From: RCIO01 sp035555795
Lineage (GTDB): Bacteria > Pseudomonadota > Alphaproteobacteria > Rhizobiales > Rhizobiaceae
Length of the DNA stretch: 64,000 bases
Assembly (NCBI GenBank): GCA_035555795.1
Contig: DATMGE010000039.1
Coordinates: 26,161-90,160, forward strand
Direction: 5' to 3'
The translations under genes were made by a program, and so were the position numbers. The notes under the pieces are model-generated. The model did not search any database. It was not told the DNA's origin and saw nothing but the letters and a program-made list of their open reading frames with translations. Below, in pieces: positions 1 to 8,690 of this stretch (position 1 is the first letter of the stretch; every line of letters starts with the position of its first letter).

Positions 1-77
1 TGATCGCCGGACAGCCCTTCTCTGTTCCCAACGATCCTGGAAACCAGCCGCCTCAGGCGTGCCAACTGGAAATTGTC

Positions 78-794
78 ATGACACTCTGGACCGAACTGGC
101 CCGCGCCACCACCGTGGCCGGCGATGAAATTCTGCTGCGAAGACGCAGCGATATCTTTGAAATCCGGTTCAACGGATTGGAACTCATGTCCAACCTCAAC
201 CACCAGTCGGAAGGTAGTCTCGCAGCCCGATCGCTCTGGCTCTTCGGCGACGGACCTGCCCACGTCCTGATCGGCGGACTTGGCATGGGCTTTACCCTGC
301 GTGCAGCACTCGATCTCCTCGATTCCGCTTCGCGCATCACCGTCAGTGAACTCATTCCCGAAATCGCCGACTGGAACCGCGGCCCTCTCGGCCCTCTTGC
401 CGGCCACCCCTTGAAGGATCCGCGCGTCCAATTGCGGATCGCCGACGTCATGGACGTGCTCGAGATGCATCCCCGCAGCTTTGACGTCATTCTCATGGAT
501 ACCGACAACGGTCCGGATTTCACGATCCGGCAGGTGAACGATCGGCTCTATGCACAACCGGGCCTCGCAGCTGTGCGCCGTGCGCTTCGCCCCGGCGGCA
601 TTGCCGCCTTCTGGTCAGCCACGATCTCCGATCCATTCGAACGCGCGCTTGACGCCGAAGGCTGGAACTGGAGCCGCGAGGATATCCAGCTCATCGGCGG
701 CCGCGCCGATGCCTTTCACCACATCTACTTCGCCACCGTCGCGCCAGCGGAAGAAGTCACAAGGAGCGCGGCTAAGGATTTGCAAATGGCATAG
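78..794 (+). CDS. Spermidine synthase-like class I methyltransferase-fold protein
   Basis: The 238-residue product has a Rossmann SAM-binding core of the spermine/spermidine synthase-like group. A glycine-rich loop GGLGMG lies at residues 66-71, an acidic residue (E91) closes the second strand, and a DVILMDTDNGP strand lies at 136-146. It is shorter than a true spermidine synthase (about 280 residues), and I cannot see the full aminopropyltransferase active site, so its substrate is unknown. The ATG at 78 is chosen because the homologous N-terminus begins nearby. The frame stays open upstream to the window edge, so a longer start cannot be excluded. It is convergent with the lipoprotein gene, 20 bp away. 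Confidence 0.72.
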   Translation: MTLWTELARATTVAGDEILLRRRSDIFEIRFNGLELMSNLNHQSEGSLAARSLWLFGDGPAHVLIGGLGMGFTLRAALDLLDSASRITVSELIPEIADWNRGPLGPLAGHPLKDPRVQLRIADVMDVLEMHPRSFDVILMDTDNGPDFTIRQVNDRLYAQPGLAAVRRALRPGGIAAFWSATISDPFERALDAEGWNWSREDIQLIGGRADAFHHIYFATVAPAEEVTRSAAKDLQMA

Positions 795-814
795 CCAGCC
801 GACCCCGGCGAAGC

Positions 815-1108
815 TTATTGAAAGCTATCCTGCCCTTGCCCTGGCTCGGGCGGATCGTTCTCTCGTCTCAAGGTCGTCTGCCCGGGCTCCGGCGGACTAT
901 CGGATGTGGGACCCGAAAATGTCGTTTGGCCCGGCTCGGGCGGCGCATCGCCGGTTGCACGGCTGAACGTCGTCTGGCCGGGTTCCGGAGGTGCTTCATA
1001 GCCGGTGGATGGCGATTGCTCTGAACTTTGGCAACCTGCGAGCGCGAGGGAGGAAACGGCAATGATCGCCGCCGGCAGGATGGAATATTCATTACAGGCC
1101 TCGTTCAT
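815..1108 (-). CDS. Small lipoprotein with tandem PPEPGQTTF repeats
   Basis: The 97-residue protein starts at the ATG at 1108, because that start places a lipobox (LAGC, cysteine 26) at the end of a hydrophobic signal segment (residues 9-25). The n-region lacks a basic residue, which is unusual. The mature part is almost entirely a proline/glutamate-rich repeat: PPEPGQTTF starts at residues 40, 56 and 72, with a final PPEPGQ at 86, a period of 15-16 residues or about 48 bp. A membrane-anchored, unstructured periplasmic tether or spacer is an inference. I recognise no family. The frame is open further upstream, but no better start was seen there. Confidence 0.6.
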   Translation of the reverse strand: MNEACNEYSILPAAIIAVSSLALAGCQSSEQSPSTGYEAPPEPGQTTFSRATGDAPPEPGQTTFSGPTSDSPPEPGQTTLRRENDPPEPGQGQDSFQ

Positions 1109-1203
1109 TATCTGGAACCTGAGAAGCCTAGAGACGGTTGTGCGATGCACGCGAAACAAGAAATGAATCGCGGTGTCACATTGCCGCCCGTCCATGAAAT
1201 GCA

Positions 1204-1236
1204 AAAAGCCCCGCCAGCCATGGCCAGCGGGGCTTT
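1204..1236 (-). terminator. Rho-independent terminator
   Basis: A GC-rich hairpin has AAAGCCCCGC and GCGGGGCTTT arms around a central GCCATGGC-type palindrome. On the minus strand it is followed by TTTTTGC, so it most likely ends the leftward transcript of the hydrolase/ABC cluster, whose last stop is at 1377. On the plus strand only three T follow. Confidence 0.7.
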
Positions 1237-1376
1237 GATTACCTGAGACACGGAACACGAAACATATCCGCCGCCAGACCATGGCCAGCGAAGATGAACG
1301 CCCGGTTAAAGCCGCGGACTGCTACCGACTCGCGCGGAGATGCCCGAGAACGGCATCGCCAGATTTGCACCTCGGC

Positions 1377-3095
1377 TCAATGCGTATCGAACACCGTCTG
1401 GTAGAGCGCGAGCCGTTCTGCCGTGGCGGCGATCTCTTCCCTGGTTGGCTTGAGGGGGTCGCTCGCGGGCGGCAGCATGCCGAACTTCATGATGGACAGC
1501 ATGAGCAAGATGCGGGCCTTGACCGAGGTCAGGTTCGAGCCGGCGATGAACGGCCCGCCGGCAATGGCAAAGCCTTCGGTCGTCCCGCGCCCGACATTGA
1601 CCACCGGGAAGCCCGAATAGACCGCCTGAAGCAGGATGCGCGACTTCGAGGTGGCCGCAGCCTTGCCGTAGGGATTCAGGCCCTCCAGGACAAAGCCCGA
1701 CAGCGGTGCGTGCTTCAGCTTGTACGCCATGAAGGCGATCGTATCGACTTCCTGTGCGGGATCGCTGTCATAGTCATCCTCGATATAGCTCGCATCCTTG
1801 ACGATGGAGACCTTCGGGATCGCGGTGTCGAGAAGCTTGCCGCCGCCGTCCTTCACCGCCACGTCGAATGTCTCGATGCCGGCTGTACCGGCACGTATGC
1901 CGGTCACACTGGCCGGCAGCTTCGAGATGTTCACCTCCGACTGCCAGGTATGCTTCATCGCCGGCACGTAGCGTAGGACCGAGCCGGTCCCGCCGCCGCC
2001 CGCGCCCAGAATGCCGCCATGGCCACCCGCAACGGCATAGCCGCCCGGCCGCGCATCGACCTTGGTGACTTCGCGCGCGGCGAAGACGCGCTGGTCCTGA
2101 ACCATCACGACGCCGGCGCGGTTGCGGCCCTGATCGTCCGCCCAGACCTTCGACGCGATCCAGTCGGTGGAATCGGCGAGGTTCTTCGGTCCGTCATTGC
2201 TGATCTGGCCGTGATAGCGCTGCGAGGCGTTGCCGCAGACCGGCACGGTGATGTCGAGCGCGAGGTTGAGCCAGTAGCAGGTCTCCTCGACGCGGGGGCT
2301 GCCCTGCGTCCAGATCGCGCCGTCATAGTCGCCGGAGCCGAGGATCTCCTGCGCCATATTGGTGATGCGGGCCAGCGTCATGCGGGGCGGTGAGGCGTTC
2401 AGATGCGCAGGCCGGTAGGGAAAGAAGTCCTTGCCGGCGACCTCGGCGGCGATGTCGCCCTCGCCCTTGTCGGTGCGTTCGGCAGCCGTCAGGCCCTTGG
2501 TATATCCGCCCGAGGGTGCCAGCCGGTAGAAATCGACATCGGCCGTGTCCGAGATCGTGTTGCCGAGGCCCATGCCATCGACGCCCAGCCGGTCCACTTC
2601 GTCGAATGTTCGCCGGCCGTCCGGCATGAAGGGCTGACGGCTCCTTGCCCGATCCACCCGTTGACCGGTTCCGTCGGTCTCCCATGCCGAGCCGTCAGCC
2701 TGCCGCGCCATGTAGGGCATCGGATAATAGCCATCCTCCGGCTTCAGCTCGACCTTGTAGACCGGCTTGTCAGCGTCGGACTTTCGCTCCGTGGAAAAGC
2801 GGCCATCCGGCGCCACATAGCCATCCGGAGCGGCGTAGAGTTCGGCTGCGTCCTTCTCCAGCGGATGGGCGGAGAACTGCTCGACATAGACGGTAACGGG
2901 CGCGGCGAGCCTCTGCGCGCGCAGCGGATCGAACCTGGAGGGATTGCCCTCTACATCGGTCAGCAGCGGCAAGCCATGTGCCGTGCGCGCCTTGTTGGAC
3001 GTGACCAGCGGCGGCGTGTTCTGGATTGTCGCGTTCGGACCCGCCAGATGAGCGATGCGGATCTTCTTGTTCGAATAGACGGGGCGCAGTGCCAT
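1377..3095 (-). CDS. Divergent asparaginase/glutaminase-fold hydrolase
   Basis: The 572-residue product aligns over its middle and C-terminal parts with type I/II asparaginases. The second signature region HGTDTxEET becomes QGSPRVEET (residues 264-272), the SDG turn becomes NDG (300-302), and the lysine of the REVTK segment (K345) is kept. The N-terminal TGGTI becomes AGPNATI (18-24). Of the canonical Thr-Asp-Lys set, the aspartate is therefore replaced by proline. It is far longer than usual (about 330 residues), with an insert of roughly 200 residues before the second signature. The ATG at 3095 has an AGGA ribosome site 9 bp upstream. The frame stays open through the neighbouring gene, which is fortuitous. 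It is the last gene of the leftward importer/monooxygenase cluster. An amide-hydrolase role is inferred. Confidence 0.7.
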   Translation of the reverse strand: MALRPVYSNKKIRIAHLAGPNATIQNTPPLVTSNKARTAHGLPLLTDVEGNPSRFDPLRAQRLAAPVTVYVEQFSAHPLEKDAAELYAAPDGYVAPDGRFSTERKSDADKPVYKVELKPEDGYYPMPYMARQADGSAWETDGTGQRVDRARSRQPFMPDGRRTFDEVDRLGVDGMGLGNTISDTADVDFYRLAPSGGYTKGLTAAERTDKGEGDIAAEVAGKDFFPYRPAHLNASPPRMTLARITNMAQEILGSGDYDGAIWTQGSPRVEETCYWLNLALDITVPVCGNASQRYHGQISNDGPKNLADSTDWIASKVWADDQGRNRAGVVMVQDQRVFAAREVTKVDARPGGYAVAGGHGGILGAGGGGTGSVLRYVPAMKHTWQSEVNISKLPASVTGIRAGTAGIETFDVAVKDGGGKLLDTAIPKVSIVKDASYIEDDYDSDPAQEVDTIAFMAYKLKHAPLSGFVLEGLNPYGKAAATSKSRILLQAVYSGFPVVNVGRGTTEGFAIAGGPFIAGSNLTSVKARILLMLSIMKFGMLPPASDPLKPTREEIAATAERLALYQTVFDTH

Positions 3096-3117
3096 GGCTG
3101 TTCCTGACTTTCGGCGG

Positions 3118-3423
3118 TTAGAGCTGGATGTCGTCCAGCATGAAGACGTGACGCTCGAAACGCATGGTGAGTTTCTGCATCTCCTTGCGCTGGGCGGCGA
3201 ATTCGGGACTTGCATCGCGAGCGGCGAGATCGGCCTGGAAGGCGGCCTCATCGGCAAAGGCGCATTCCCAGCGCACATCCGAGCCCTGCCCGCCATGGTT
3301 GACGAAGATGCGCCCGGCGGGAAGACCGAGACGTTGGCGCAGCCGCGAGCCTTCCCGGCGTCGCTCCAGGACGGCATCGATCATGCCGTCCCTGGCGAAA
3401 TAGTTGGTGGCCTCGACGATCAC
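3118..3423 (-). CDS. Small unknown protein, possible dimeric alpha/beta-barrel (NIPSNAP/ABM-like)
   Basis: This 101-residue protein is translationally coupled to the upstream binding-protein gene. Its GTG start at 3423 lies 7 bp after that gene's stop, with a GAGGT ribosome site overlapping the stop. It opens with a short beta strand and an alternating charged helix, and carries WECAFADEAAFQADLAA, a pattern seen in ferredoxin-like dimeric barrel proteins (inference). The function is not recognised. Its place between an importer and a hydrolase gene suggests an accessory catabolic step, or binding of a reactive intermediate. Confidence 0.65.
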   Translation of the reverse strand: MIVEATNYFARDGMIDAVLERRREGSRLRQRLGLPAGRIFVNHGGQGSDVRWECAFADEAAFQADLAARDASPEFAAQRKEMQKLTMRFERHVFMLDDIQL

Positions 3424-3430
3424 AGCGACC

Positions 3431-4423
3431 TCACTGGAAATCGAGGGTGAGGATGGTTTCCGGCATCTTCTCCATGCCGAGCGCCGCCGTGCCCGCCGTT
3501 TCCACCAGCACGTCGAAGGTCTTGCGCAGCGTGTCGTTGTCCTCGGGCTTGAACGACTGGAGAAGATCGCGGCGCATCTGGTCGCGGTAGAAGGTGAGGG
3601 CCGGCCCCGACAGCTTCATATTGGCGCCCTGCTCATCCCATACGCTGTCGTCGGTCATGAGGATGTCGAACACTTCCTTGTAGGCAGCGACGAAGGCCTT
3701 GACGTTTTCCGGCTTCTCCTTCGCATAGCGCTCCGTGGTGCCGATCATCAGATAGGGCGCCAGCGGCAGGCCAAGCTCGTCGGTCACGTCCCGGATGCCG
3801 AAGGCGTTGCGGAACTTGCCCGTGGCGAGCATGTCCGGTGCGATCGACGAGAACATGATGGTGGCGTCGATGCGCCCCTGTTCCAGCGAGCCGCGCAGCA
3901 GCGGCGGTGCTGCTTCTTGCAGTTCCGCATCCTTCGACAGGTCGAGCCCATATTTGTTGCGCGCGGCCGCGTCGACCAGGATCCAGTCGGTGCTCTGGCG
4001 CGAGAAGATGCCGAACTTCTTCCCCTTGAGGTCGGCCACGCCCTGGACGGGCGAGTCCGTCGGCACCACGATGGTGCTGACATAGGTGATGAAGGGCGCG
4101 ATGCCGATGACATCGATGCCGGCATTGCGCATCAGCGAGATCGCGTTCCAGTCGAAGATCGCCATCTCGGCGCTGCCGGCCTGCACGGCGGCCGCGGCCG
4201 CCTTGCTGTCGGAAAAGACGATGCGCTCCAGCTCGAAGCCGTATTTCTCATCGAGATTGAACTTGTCGATCACGAACGGGATGAAGGATTGCGACCCGTA
4301 GGGGCTGGCCATCATCCTTATCGTGCCGCCATCGCCCCTGGGCATGTCCTGGGCGAAAGCCGGAGCGGCGAAACCAAAGGCGAGATAAAGGGTTGCAGCA
4401 AGGCTGCGCGCAAGCTTGGACAT
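3431..4423 (-). CDS. ABC transporter substrate-binding protein, NMT1/SsuA-like (copy 1)
   Basis: The 330-residue periplasmic binding protein has a signal peptide (residues 1-24, cleavage near AFA/Q). The mature part reads as an NMT1/THI5-like fold of the nitrate/sulfonate/taurine family, with the DLKGKKFGIFS hinge segment and a central LLRGSLEQGRIDA segment. It is clearly paralogous to the next gene upstream (4505-5491), with shared segments throughout. With the ATPase and permease behind it, it would deliver a small organic anion or heterocycle. The ligand cannot be read from sequence. Confidence 0.85.
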   Translation of the reverse strand: MSKLARSLAATLYLAFGFAAPAFAQDMPRGDGGTIRMMASPYGSQSFIPFVIDKFNLDEKYGFELERIVFSDSKAAAAAVQAGSAEMAIFDWNAISLMRNAGIDVIGIAPFITYVSTIVVPTDSPVQGVADLKGKKFGIFSRQSTDWILVDAAARNKYGLDLSKDAELQEAAPPLLRGSLEQGRIDATIMFSSIAPDMLATGKFRNAFGIRDVTDELGLPLAPYLMIGTTERYAKEKPENVKAFVAAYKEVFDILMTDDSVWDEQGANMKLSGPALTFYRDQMRRDLLQSFKPEDNDTLRKTFDVLVETAGTAALGMEKMPETILTLDFQ

Positions 4424-4504
4424 CGAGAATTCCCCTGTCGGCAGGAAGGCCGCCGACGCCCTTTACGATAGCGCCGGCGAGAGCGTGTGGTGAAACGATG
4501 CTCG

Positions 4505-5491
4505 TTATTGGTAGTCCATCGTGAAGACCTTGTCGGGCATGGCGGTCATGCCGATCACGTCAGGCCCAGCCACGTCGAGCAGGATCGCGAAGGTCTCGTT
4601 GATCGCGTCGGCCATCTCGGGCTTGAATTCCTTCACGAATTCCTTGCTGGCGCCCTGCCGGAACATCTCCGTCGCTTCCGGGGCGAGCTTCATGATCTCG
4701 CCCTGTTCCCGCCAGACCTCTTCATTGCTGAGCAGGATGTCGATCGCCTCGCGATAGGCTGCGACGAACGCCTTGGCGTTCTCGGGATTCTCCACCGCAT
4801 AGTCCTCACGCATGGCATACATCAGGTAGGGCACCTCGGTGATGCCCATCTCGGCCACGATGTCATGCACGGTGATCAGAAGCTTGGCCTTGCCCGCAAG
4901 CAGCATGTCGGGCGTCAGCGAATTGTACATCAGCGTGGCGTCCAGCTGGCCCTGTTCCATCGTGCCGCGCAGCAGCGCCGGCGCGCCTTCCTGCAGCGTA
5001 GCCTCCTTCGACAGGTCGACATTGTAGCTCTTCTTCGCCGCGGCCTGGAGCAGGATCCAGTCCGAGCTGGTCTTGGAGAATATGCCGAGGCGCTTGCCCT
5101 TAAGATCGCCAATGGTCTTGATGTCAGAATCCGCCGGCACCAGCACCGTGTTCACATAGGCGAGAAACGGCGCAACGCCGATGATCGGGATGTTCTGGTT
5201 GCGCATGCGGGCGATCGTCGTCCAGTCCTGGACGACCGTCTCGACGCTCTTGCCCTGAACGGCGGCAATCGCTGCCTGGGCGTTGGTGAAGGGGATCACT
5301 TCGAGGTTGAAGCCGTACTTCTTGTCCAGCTCGAACTTCTTCATGACGAAGGGCGGATAGGACTGCGTGCCGGAGGGGTTCGACATCAGGCGGATGGTGC
5401 CGCCGTCTCCCATCTGAGCGTTGGCTGAGGTGGCGAAGGTACCCGCCGCGACCAGCAGCAGGGCCGAAACCATCGATTTGACGATACTCAT
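4505..5491 (-). CDS. ABC transporter substrate-binding protein, NMT1/SsuA-like (copy 2)
   Basis: This 328-residue paralogue of the downstream gene has a signal peptide at 1-25 (ANA/Q) and the same mature start, GDGGTIR. It carries matching DLKGKRLGIFS and LLRGTMEQGQLDA segments. The ATG at 5491 has a CAGGGA ribosome site, and an in-frame start further up (5533) gives a poor signal sequence. The gene sits 49 bp after the ATPase gene in the same leftward operon. Two binding proteins sharing one permease suggest a wider ligand range or a recent duplication. Confidence 0.85.
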   Translation of the reverse strand: MSIVKSMVSALLLVAAGTFATSANAQMGDGGTIRLMSNPSGTQSYPPFVMKKFELDKKYGFNLEVIPFTNAQAAIAAVQGKSVETVVQDWTTIARMRNQNIPIIGVAPFLAYVNTVLVPADSDIKTIGDLKGKRLGIFSKTSSDWILLQAAAKKSYNVDLSKEATLQEGAPALLRGTMEQGQLDATLMYNSLTPDMLLAGKAKLLITVHDIVAEMGITEVPYLMYAMREDYAVENPENAKAFVAAYREAIDILLSNEEVWREQGEIMKLAPEATEMFRQGASKEFVKEFKPEMADAINETFAILLDVAGPDVIGMTAMPDKVFTMDYQ

Positions 5492-5540
5492 GCGCGTGTT
5501 CCCTGTTTGAGTGTTTCGTTGGCCTCCTCCCATGCGATGC

Positions 5541-6362
5541 TCAGTGGTCCAGCGCCCTCCCTATGTGCCGCTGGAGGCTCTCCACGACCCGCTTGCTCTG
5601 CTCGAACAGCGCGCTGTCCTCATAGTCGCGTGGCCGCTTGAGATGGCGAAGGTCGATCTCTTCCTTGATCTTGCCGCCCGGCCCGGGGCTCATGATGAGG
5701 ACGCGGTCGCCCAGATAGGTGGACTCGAAGGCGTTGTGGCTGACGAACAGGATGGTGGACCGGAACGCCGCCCAGATGTTCAGCAGGCTCTGGCGCAGCC
5801 GGCGTGCCGTCAACTCGTCCAGCGCGCTGAACGGCTCGTCCATCAGCAGGATGTCCGGTTCGATGGCGAAGGCGCGGGCGATCGCCGCGCGTTGCTGCAT
5901 GCCGCCCGAAAGCTGGAGCGGATAGAAATCCCTGAACTTCGACAGCTCGACCAGTTCCAGAACGCGATCGATGCGGCCCGCCCATTCGGTGCGCGGGAAA
6001 TCGTTGGCCTCCAGCGCGAACTCGATGTTCTGGCGCAGCGAGCGCCACGGCAGCAGCCGCGCCTCCTGGAACACATAGGCCACGCGAAAGCCCGAGCTGA
6101 GCTGCTCCTTCAGCGACTTCCCCTGGATGGTGAAAGTGCCTTCATAGCCCTCGTCGAGGCCGGCGACGATGTTGAGCAAGGTCGACTTCCCGCAGCCCGA
6201 CGGGCCCAGCAATCCGACGATCTCTCCCGTATCGACGTCGAGACTGACGCCGTCGAGCGCCTTCCAGCCGCCGCGTGCCCCGCCGCCGAACTGCCTGTGG
6301 ATGTCTGTGAGCGAAATCTGCGACACGAGCCTTGCCTCTTCCGGTCTGATGGCGATGTTCAT
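5541..6362 (-). CDS. ABC transporter ATPase (nitrate/sulfonate/taurine type)
   Basis: The 273-residue SsuB/TauB-like nucleotide-binding protein has Walker A (GPSGCGKST), signature LSGGMQQRAAIARA, and Walker B LLMDEPFSALDE followed by the switch histidine (FVSHNAFE). The ATG at 6362 follows the permease stop by 10 bp and has a strong GAGGAGG site. Together with the permease and the two binding proteins it makes a complete importer. Confidence 0.9.
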   Translation of the reverse strand: MNIAIRPEEARLVSQISLTDIHRQFGGGARGGWKALDGVSLDVDTGEIVGLLGPSGCGKSTLLNIVAGLDEGYEGTFTIQGKSLKEQLSSGFRVAYVFQEARLLPWRSLRQNIEFALEANDFPRTEWAGRIDRVLELVELSKFRDFYPLQLSGGMQQRAAIARAFAIEPDILLMDEPFSALDELTARRLRQSLLNIWAAFRSTILFVSHNAFESTYLGDRVLIMSPGPGGKIKEEIDLRHLKRPRDYEDSALFEQSKRVVESLQRHIGRALDH

Positions 6363-6372
6363 GCGAGCCTCC

Positions 6373-7206
6373 TCACGTCCGCTTCCAGCGGAAGATGCGG
6401 CGTTCGATCGTGCCGAGCACGGCGATCTCGATGAAGAGCATGACGAAGACGAAGCTGAGCGCATGCGCCAGCACCTCGGTCATGTTGAACATCTGGTAGA
6501 AGAATTCGATGCGGTAGCCGACGCCGCTGCCACGGCCGAGCAATTCGACGAACAGCACCATCTTCCAGATCAGGCCGATGCCGAAGCGCGTCGACGCCAG
6601 CAGCATGGGCGCGACCTGTGGCGCCATGACCTGCAAAATCTGCTGCCGCTTGCCGGCGCGGAAGGCGCGCGACATGCCGATGAGGCGGGTATCGATGCCC
6701 TTGACGCCCTCGCGGATATTGATCGACAGGATCGGGATGACGGGCGCCGCAGCCCCCAATATGGCGGCCGTATCGTTGAGGCCGATGACCATGTAGAGCG
6801 TCAGGATGACGACCAGGGCGGGCATGGTGATGCCGCAGATGATCCAGACCTGAAAGAAGATGCCTGCCGTCTTCGACAGGGCCATCGAAAAGCCCAGCAC
6901 CAGCGCCACGGACATGGCAATGATGAAGGCGCCGGCGATGCGACCCAGCGTGATGGCGATATCGGTGTAGATCTCGCCTTTGACCAGGTTCTCCCACAGC
7001 GCCGCGACAACCTTGAACGGCCCCGGAAGCACGCTCGACGGAAGCGCCAGCGAGCCCAGATACCAGAGCCCGATCAGGGTCGCGACCGACAGCGCGCTGA
7101 TGAGCACCTTGCGGATGTTTTCGTCGCCCTGCCCCGAGAGCGCGGCCAGCAGGCCGGTCAGGAAACCCGGACTTTCCGGTGCTTCTGTTCTCGCCATCAC
7201 TGCCAT
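6373..7206 (-). CDS. ABC transporter permease (nitrate/sulfonate/taurine type)
   Basis: The 277-residue inner-membrane permease of the BPD_transp_1 family has about six hydrophobic segments starting near residue 35. The cytoplasmic coupling loop reads GMSRAFRAGKRQQILQVMAP, an EAA-loop variant. Start codons at 7206 and 7197 are both possible; 7206 is preferred because GGAAGGA lies 8 bp upstream. It lies 41 bp after the monooxygenase gene in one leftward unit. Confidence 0.88.
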   Translation of the reverse strand: MAVMARTEAPESPGFLTGLLAALSGQGDENIRKVLISALSVATLIGLWYLGSLALPSSVLPGPFKVVAALWENLVKGEIYTDIAITLGRIAGAFIIAMSVALVLGFSMALSKTAGIFFQVWIICGITMPALVVILTLYMVIGLNDTAAILGAAAPVIPILSINIREGVKGIDTRLIGMSRAFRAGKRQQILQVMAPQVAPMLLASTRFGIGLIWKMVLFVELLGRGSGVGYRIEFFYQMFNMTEVLAHALSFVFVMLFIEIAVLGTIERRIFRWKRT

Positions 7207-7247
7207 CGGATCAGTCCTTCCGGTTTGTTGGTGGTCGGGTCGAAAAA

Positions 7248-8585
7248 TCAGCTGTCGAGCAGGTTTTCGCGCAGGGTCTTGCCGCCATATCCGGTGCGGA
7301 AGCGGCCGCGGCGCTGCAGTTCGGGGATCAGGAAATCGATGACGTTGAGCAGGTCGCGCGGCACACCCATCGGGTGGGCGATCATGAAGCCGCCGCGTTC
7401 GCCGGTGGCCACGAAGATATCTTCCAGATAGTCGGCGATCTGCTTGGCGTCGCCCACGACCGCATGGTCGGCGGAGGACTGGTGATCGGCCATTGCCTCG
7501 AAGAATTCGCTGCGGCTGATCTGCTGGTCGGGCGCGAACATCTGGGTCATGTTGAGGAAGCTGACCGGCGACGCGTTCGATTTGACGATCACCTCGTTGA
7601 TCTCGGCGACGGTGAAACTCTCCGGCAGTTTCGACATGTCGAAACCCGAATGGTGCGAGAGCCAGACCGGCAGCGCCTCGGGAGGCAGTGCATTTGCCAG
7701 CATGCCGTGACGGCGTTTGGCCTCGGCCTCCGACTCGCCCACGATCAGCACCACGTCCCAGACGATGCCCACATCGGCCGGCGCGCGCCCCTGCTTGACC
7801 AGCGCCGCATCGATATTGGCGCGGTGGGCGACCTGCTTGGCCTTGCCCGGCGATGAGGCAAACAGCATGTCGGTGAACTTGGCCGCCGCCTCGATGCCGC
7901 GCGGCGAGACGCCCGCCTGCACGATCACCGGGCGGCCCTGCGGCGAGGGCGCAACCGCAAGCGGCCCCGCGACCGAGAAGAAATCGCCCTTGTGGTTGAT
8001 GGCGTGGACCTTGGCGGGGTCGGCCACCACGCCGGTCTCGCGGTCCCAGACGAAGGCGTCGGGCTCGACCGAGGCCCAGAGCTTCTTGCAGACCTCCATG
8101 AACTCTTCCATCCGCTCATAGCGGCGGGCGTGCTCCATCAGTTCGTCGAAGCCGTAATTGGCGGCATCGGCCCGGCGCGACGATGCGATGACATTGAACG
8201 CCAGGCGGCCGCCGGTCACGTGATCGAGCGAGTTGAGCAGCCTGGCCGTGTAGAACGGATGCATGAAGGTCGAGGAATAGGTCAGCCCATAGCCGATATG
8301 GCTGGTGATCTGGGACATCGCGGCGATGAAGGGGGACATGTCCAGCCGCGGCCAGCCGAGGCCCCATTTCACCGCGCCGTCGCGCCTCCCCTCATAGGTC
8401 GAGGGAATCCCGTTGCCGTCGCCGAAGAAGATGAAGTCCAGCAGGCCCCGTTCGGCGATCAGCGCCAGTTCCTTGAAGATGCGCATGTCGGGATAGGTGG
8501 CATGCGACCACGAGCCCGGAAGGCGCCAGCGGCCCTCCAGATGAGTCCAGGAGAGGTCGTAACCGATATGCATCTTGGTGGGCAT
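7248..8585 (-). CDS. LLM-class FMN-dependent monooxygenase, NtaA/SnaA/DszA family
   Basis: The 445-residue product matches the length and pattern of the nitrilotriacetate/pristinamycin/dibenzothiophene-sulfone monooxygenase subgroup of bacterial luciferase-like enzymes. Features seen are an early segment around WRLPGS, GGRLAFNVIASS where flavin-binding residues lie, and RPVIVQAGVSPRG near the middle. Such enzymes use reduced FMN supplied by a separate reductase to oxygenate amines, sulfones or heterocycles. Two reductase-like genes lie 3-4 kb upstream. The substrate is unknown. Being in one operon with the importer suggests that the imported compound is oxidised. Confidence 0.87.
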   Translation of the reverse strand: MPTKMHIGYDLSWTHLEGRWRLPGSWSHATYPDMRIFKELALIAERGLLDFIFFGDGNGIPSTYEGRRDGAVKWGLGWPRLDMSPFIAAMSQITSHIGYGLTYSSTFMHPFYTARLLNSLDHVTGGRLAFNVIASSRRADAANYGFDELMEHARRYERMEEFMEVCKKLWASVEPDAFVWDRETGVVADPAKVHAINHKGDFFSVAGPLAVAPSPQGRPVIVQAGVSPRGIEAAAKFTDMLFASSPGKAKQVAHRANIDAALVKQGRAPADVGIVWDVVLIVGESEAEAKRRHGMLANALPPEALPVWLSHHSGFDMSKLPESFTVAEINEVIVKSNASPVSFLNMTQMFAPDQQISRSEFFEAMADHQSSADHAVVGDAKQIADYLEDIFVATGERGGFMIAHPMGVPRDLLNVIDFLIPELQRRGRFRTGYGGKTLRENLLDS

Positions 8586-8690
8586 GCTGCTATCCGTTCA
8601 GGCAAAGGGGGTATCGTTCCGGCGCGTGCAGGCGCAGGACGGTTCAATCTTGTTCAGGCGCGGCGCAGGCCGCCGCGCTCGTTCAGCTTG

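Noticed and set aside
1..77. Possible end of an upstream gene, or longer start for the first gene
   Set aside because: The frame is open to the window edge but too short to assign. The ATG at 78 fits the fold's N-terminus.
3096..3377. N-terminal extension of the asparaginase-like frame
   Set aside because: The frame stays open by chance over the coupled small gene. The extension is low in complexity, and the ATG at 3095 has its own ribosome site.
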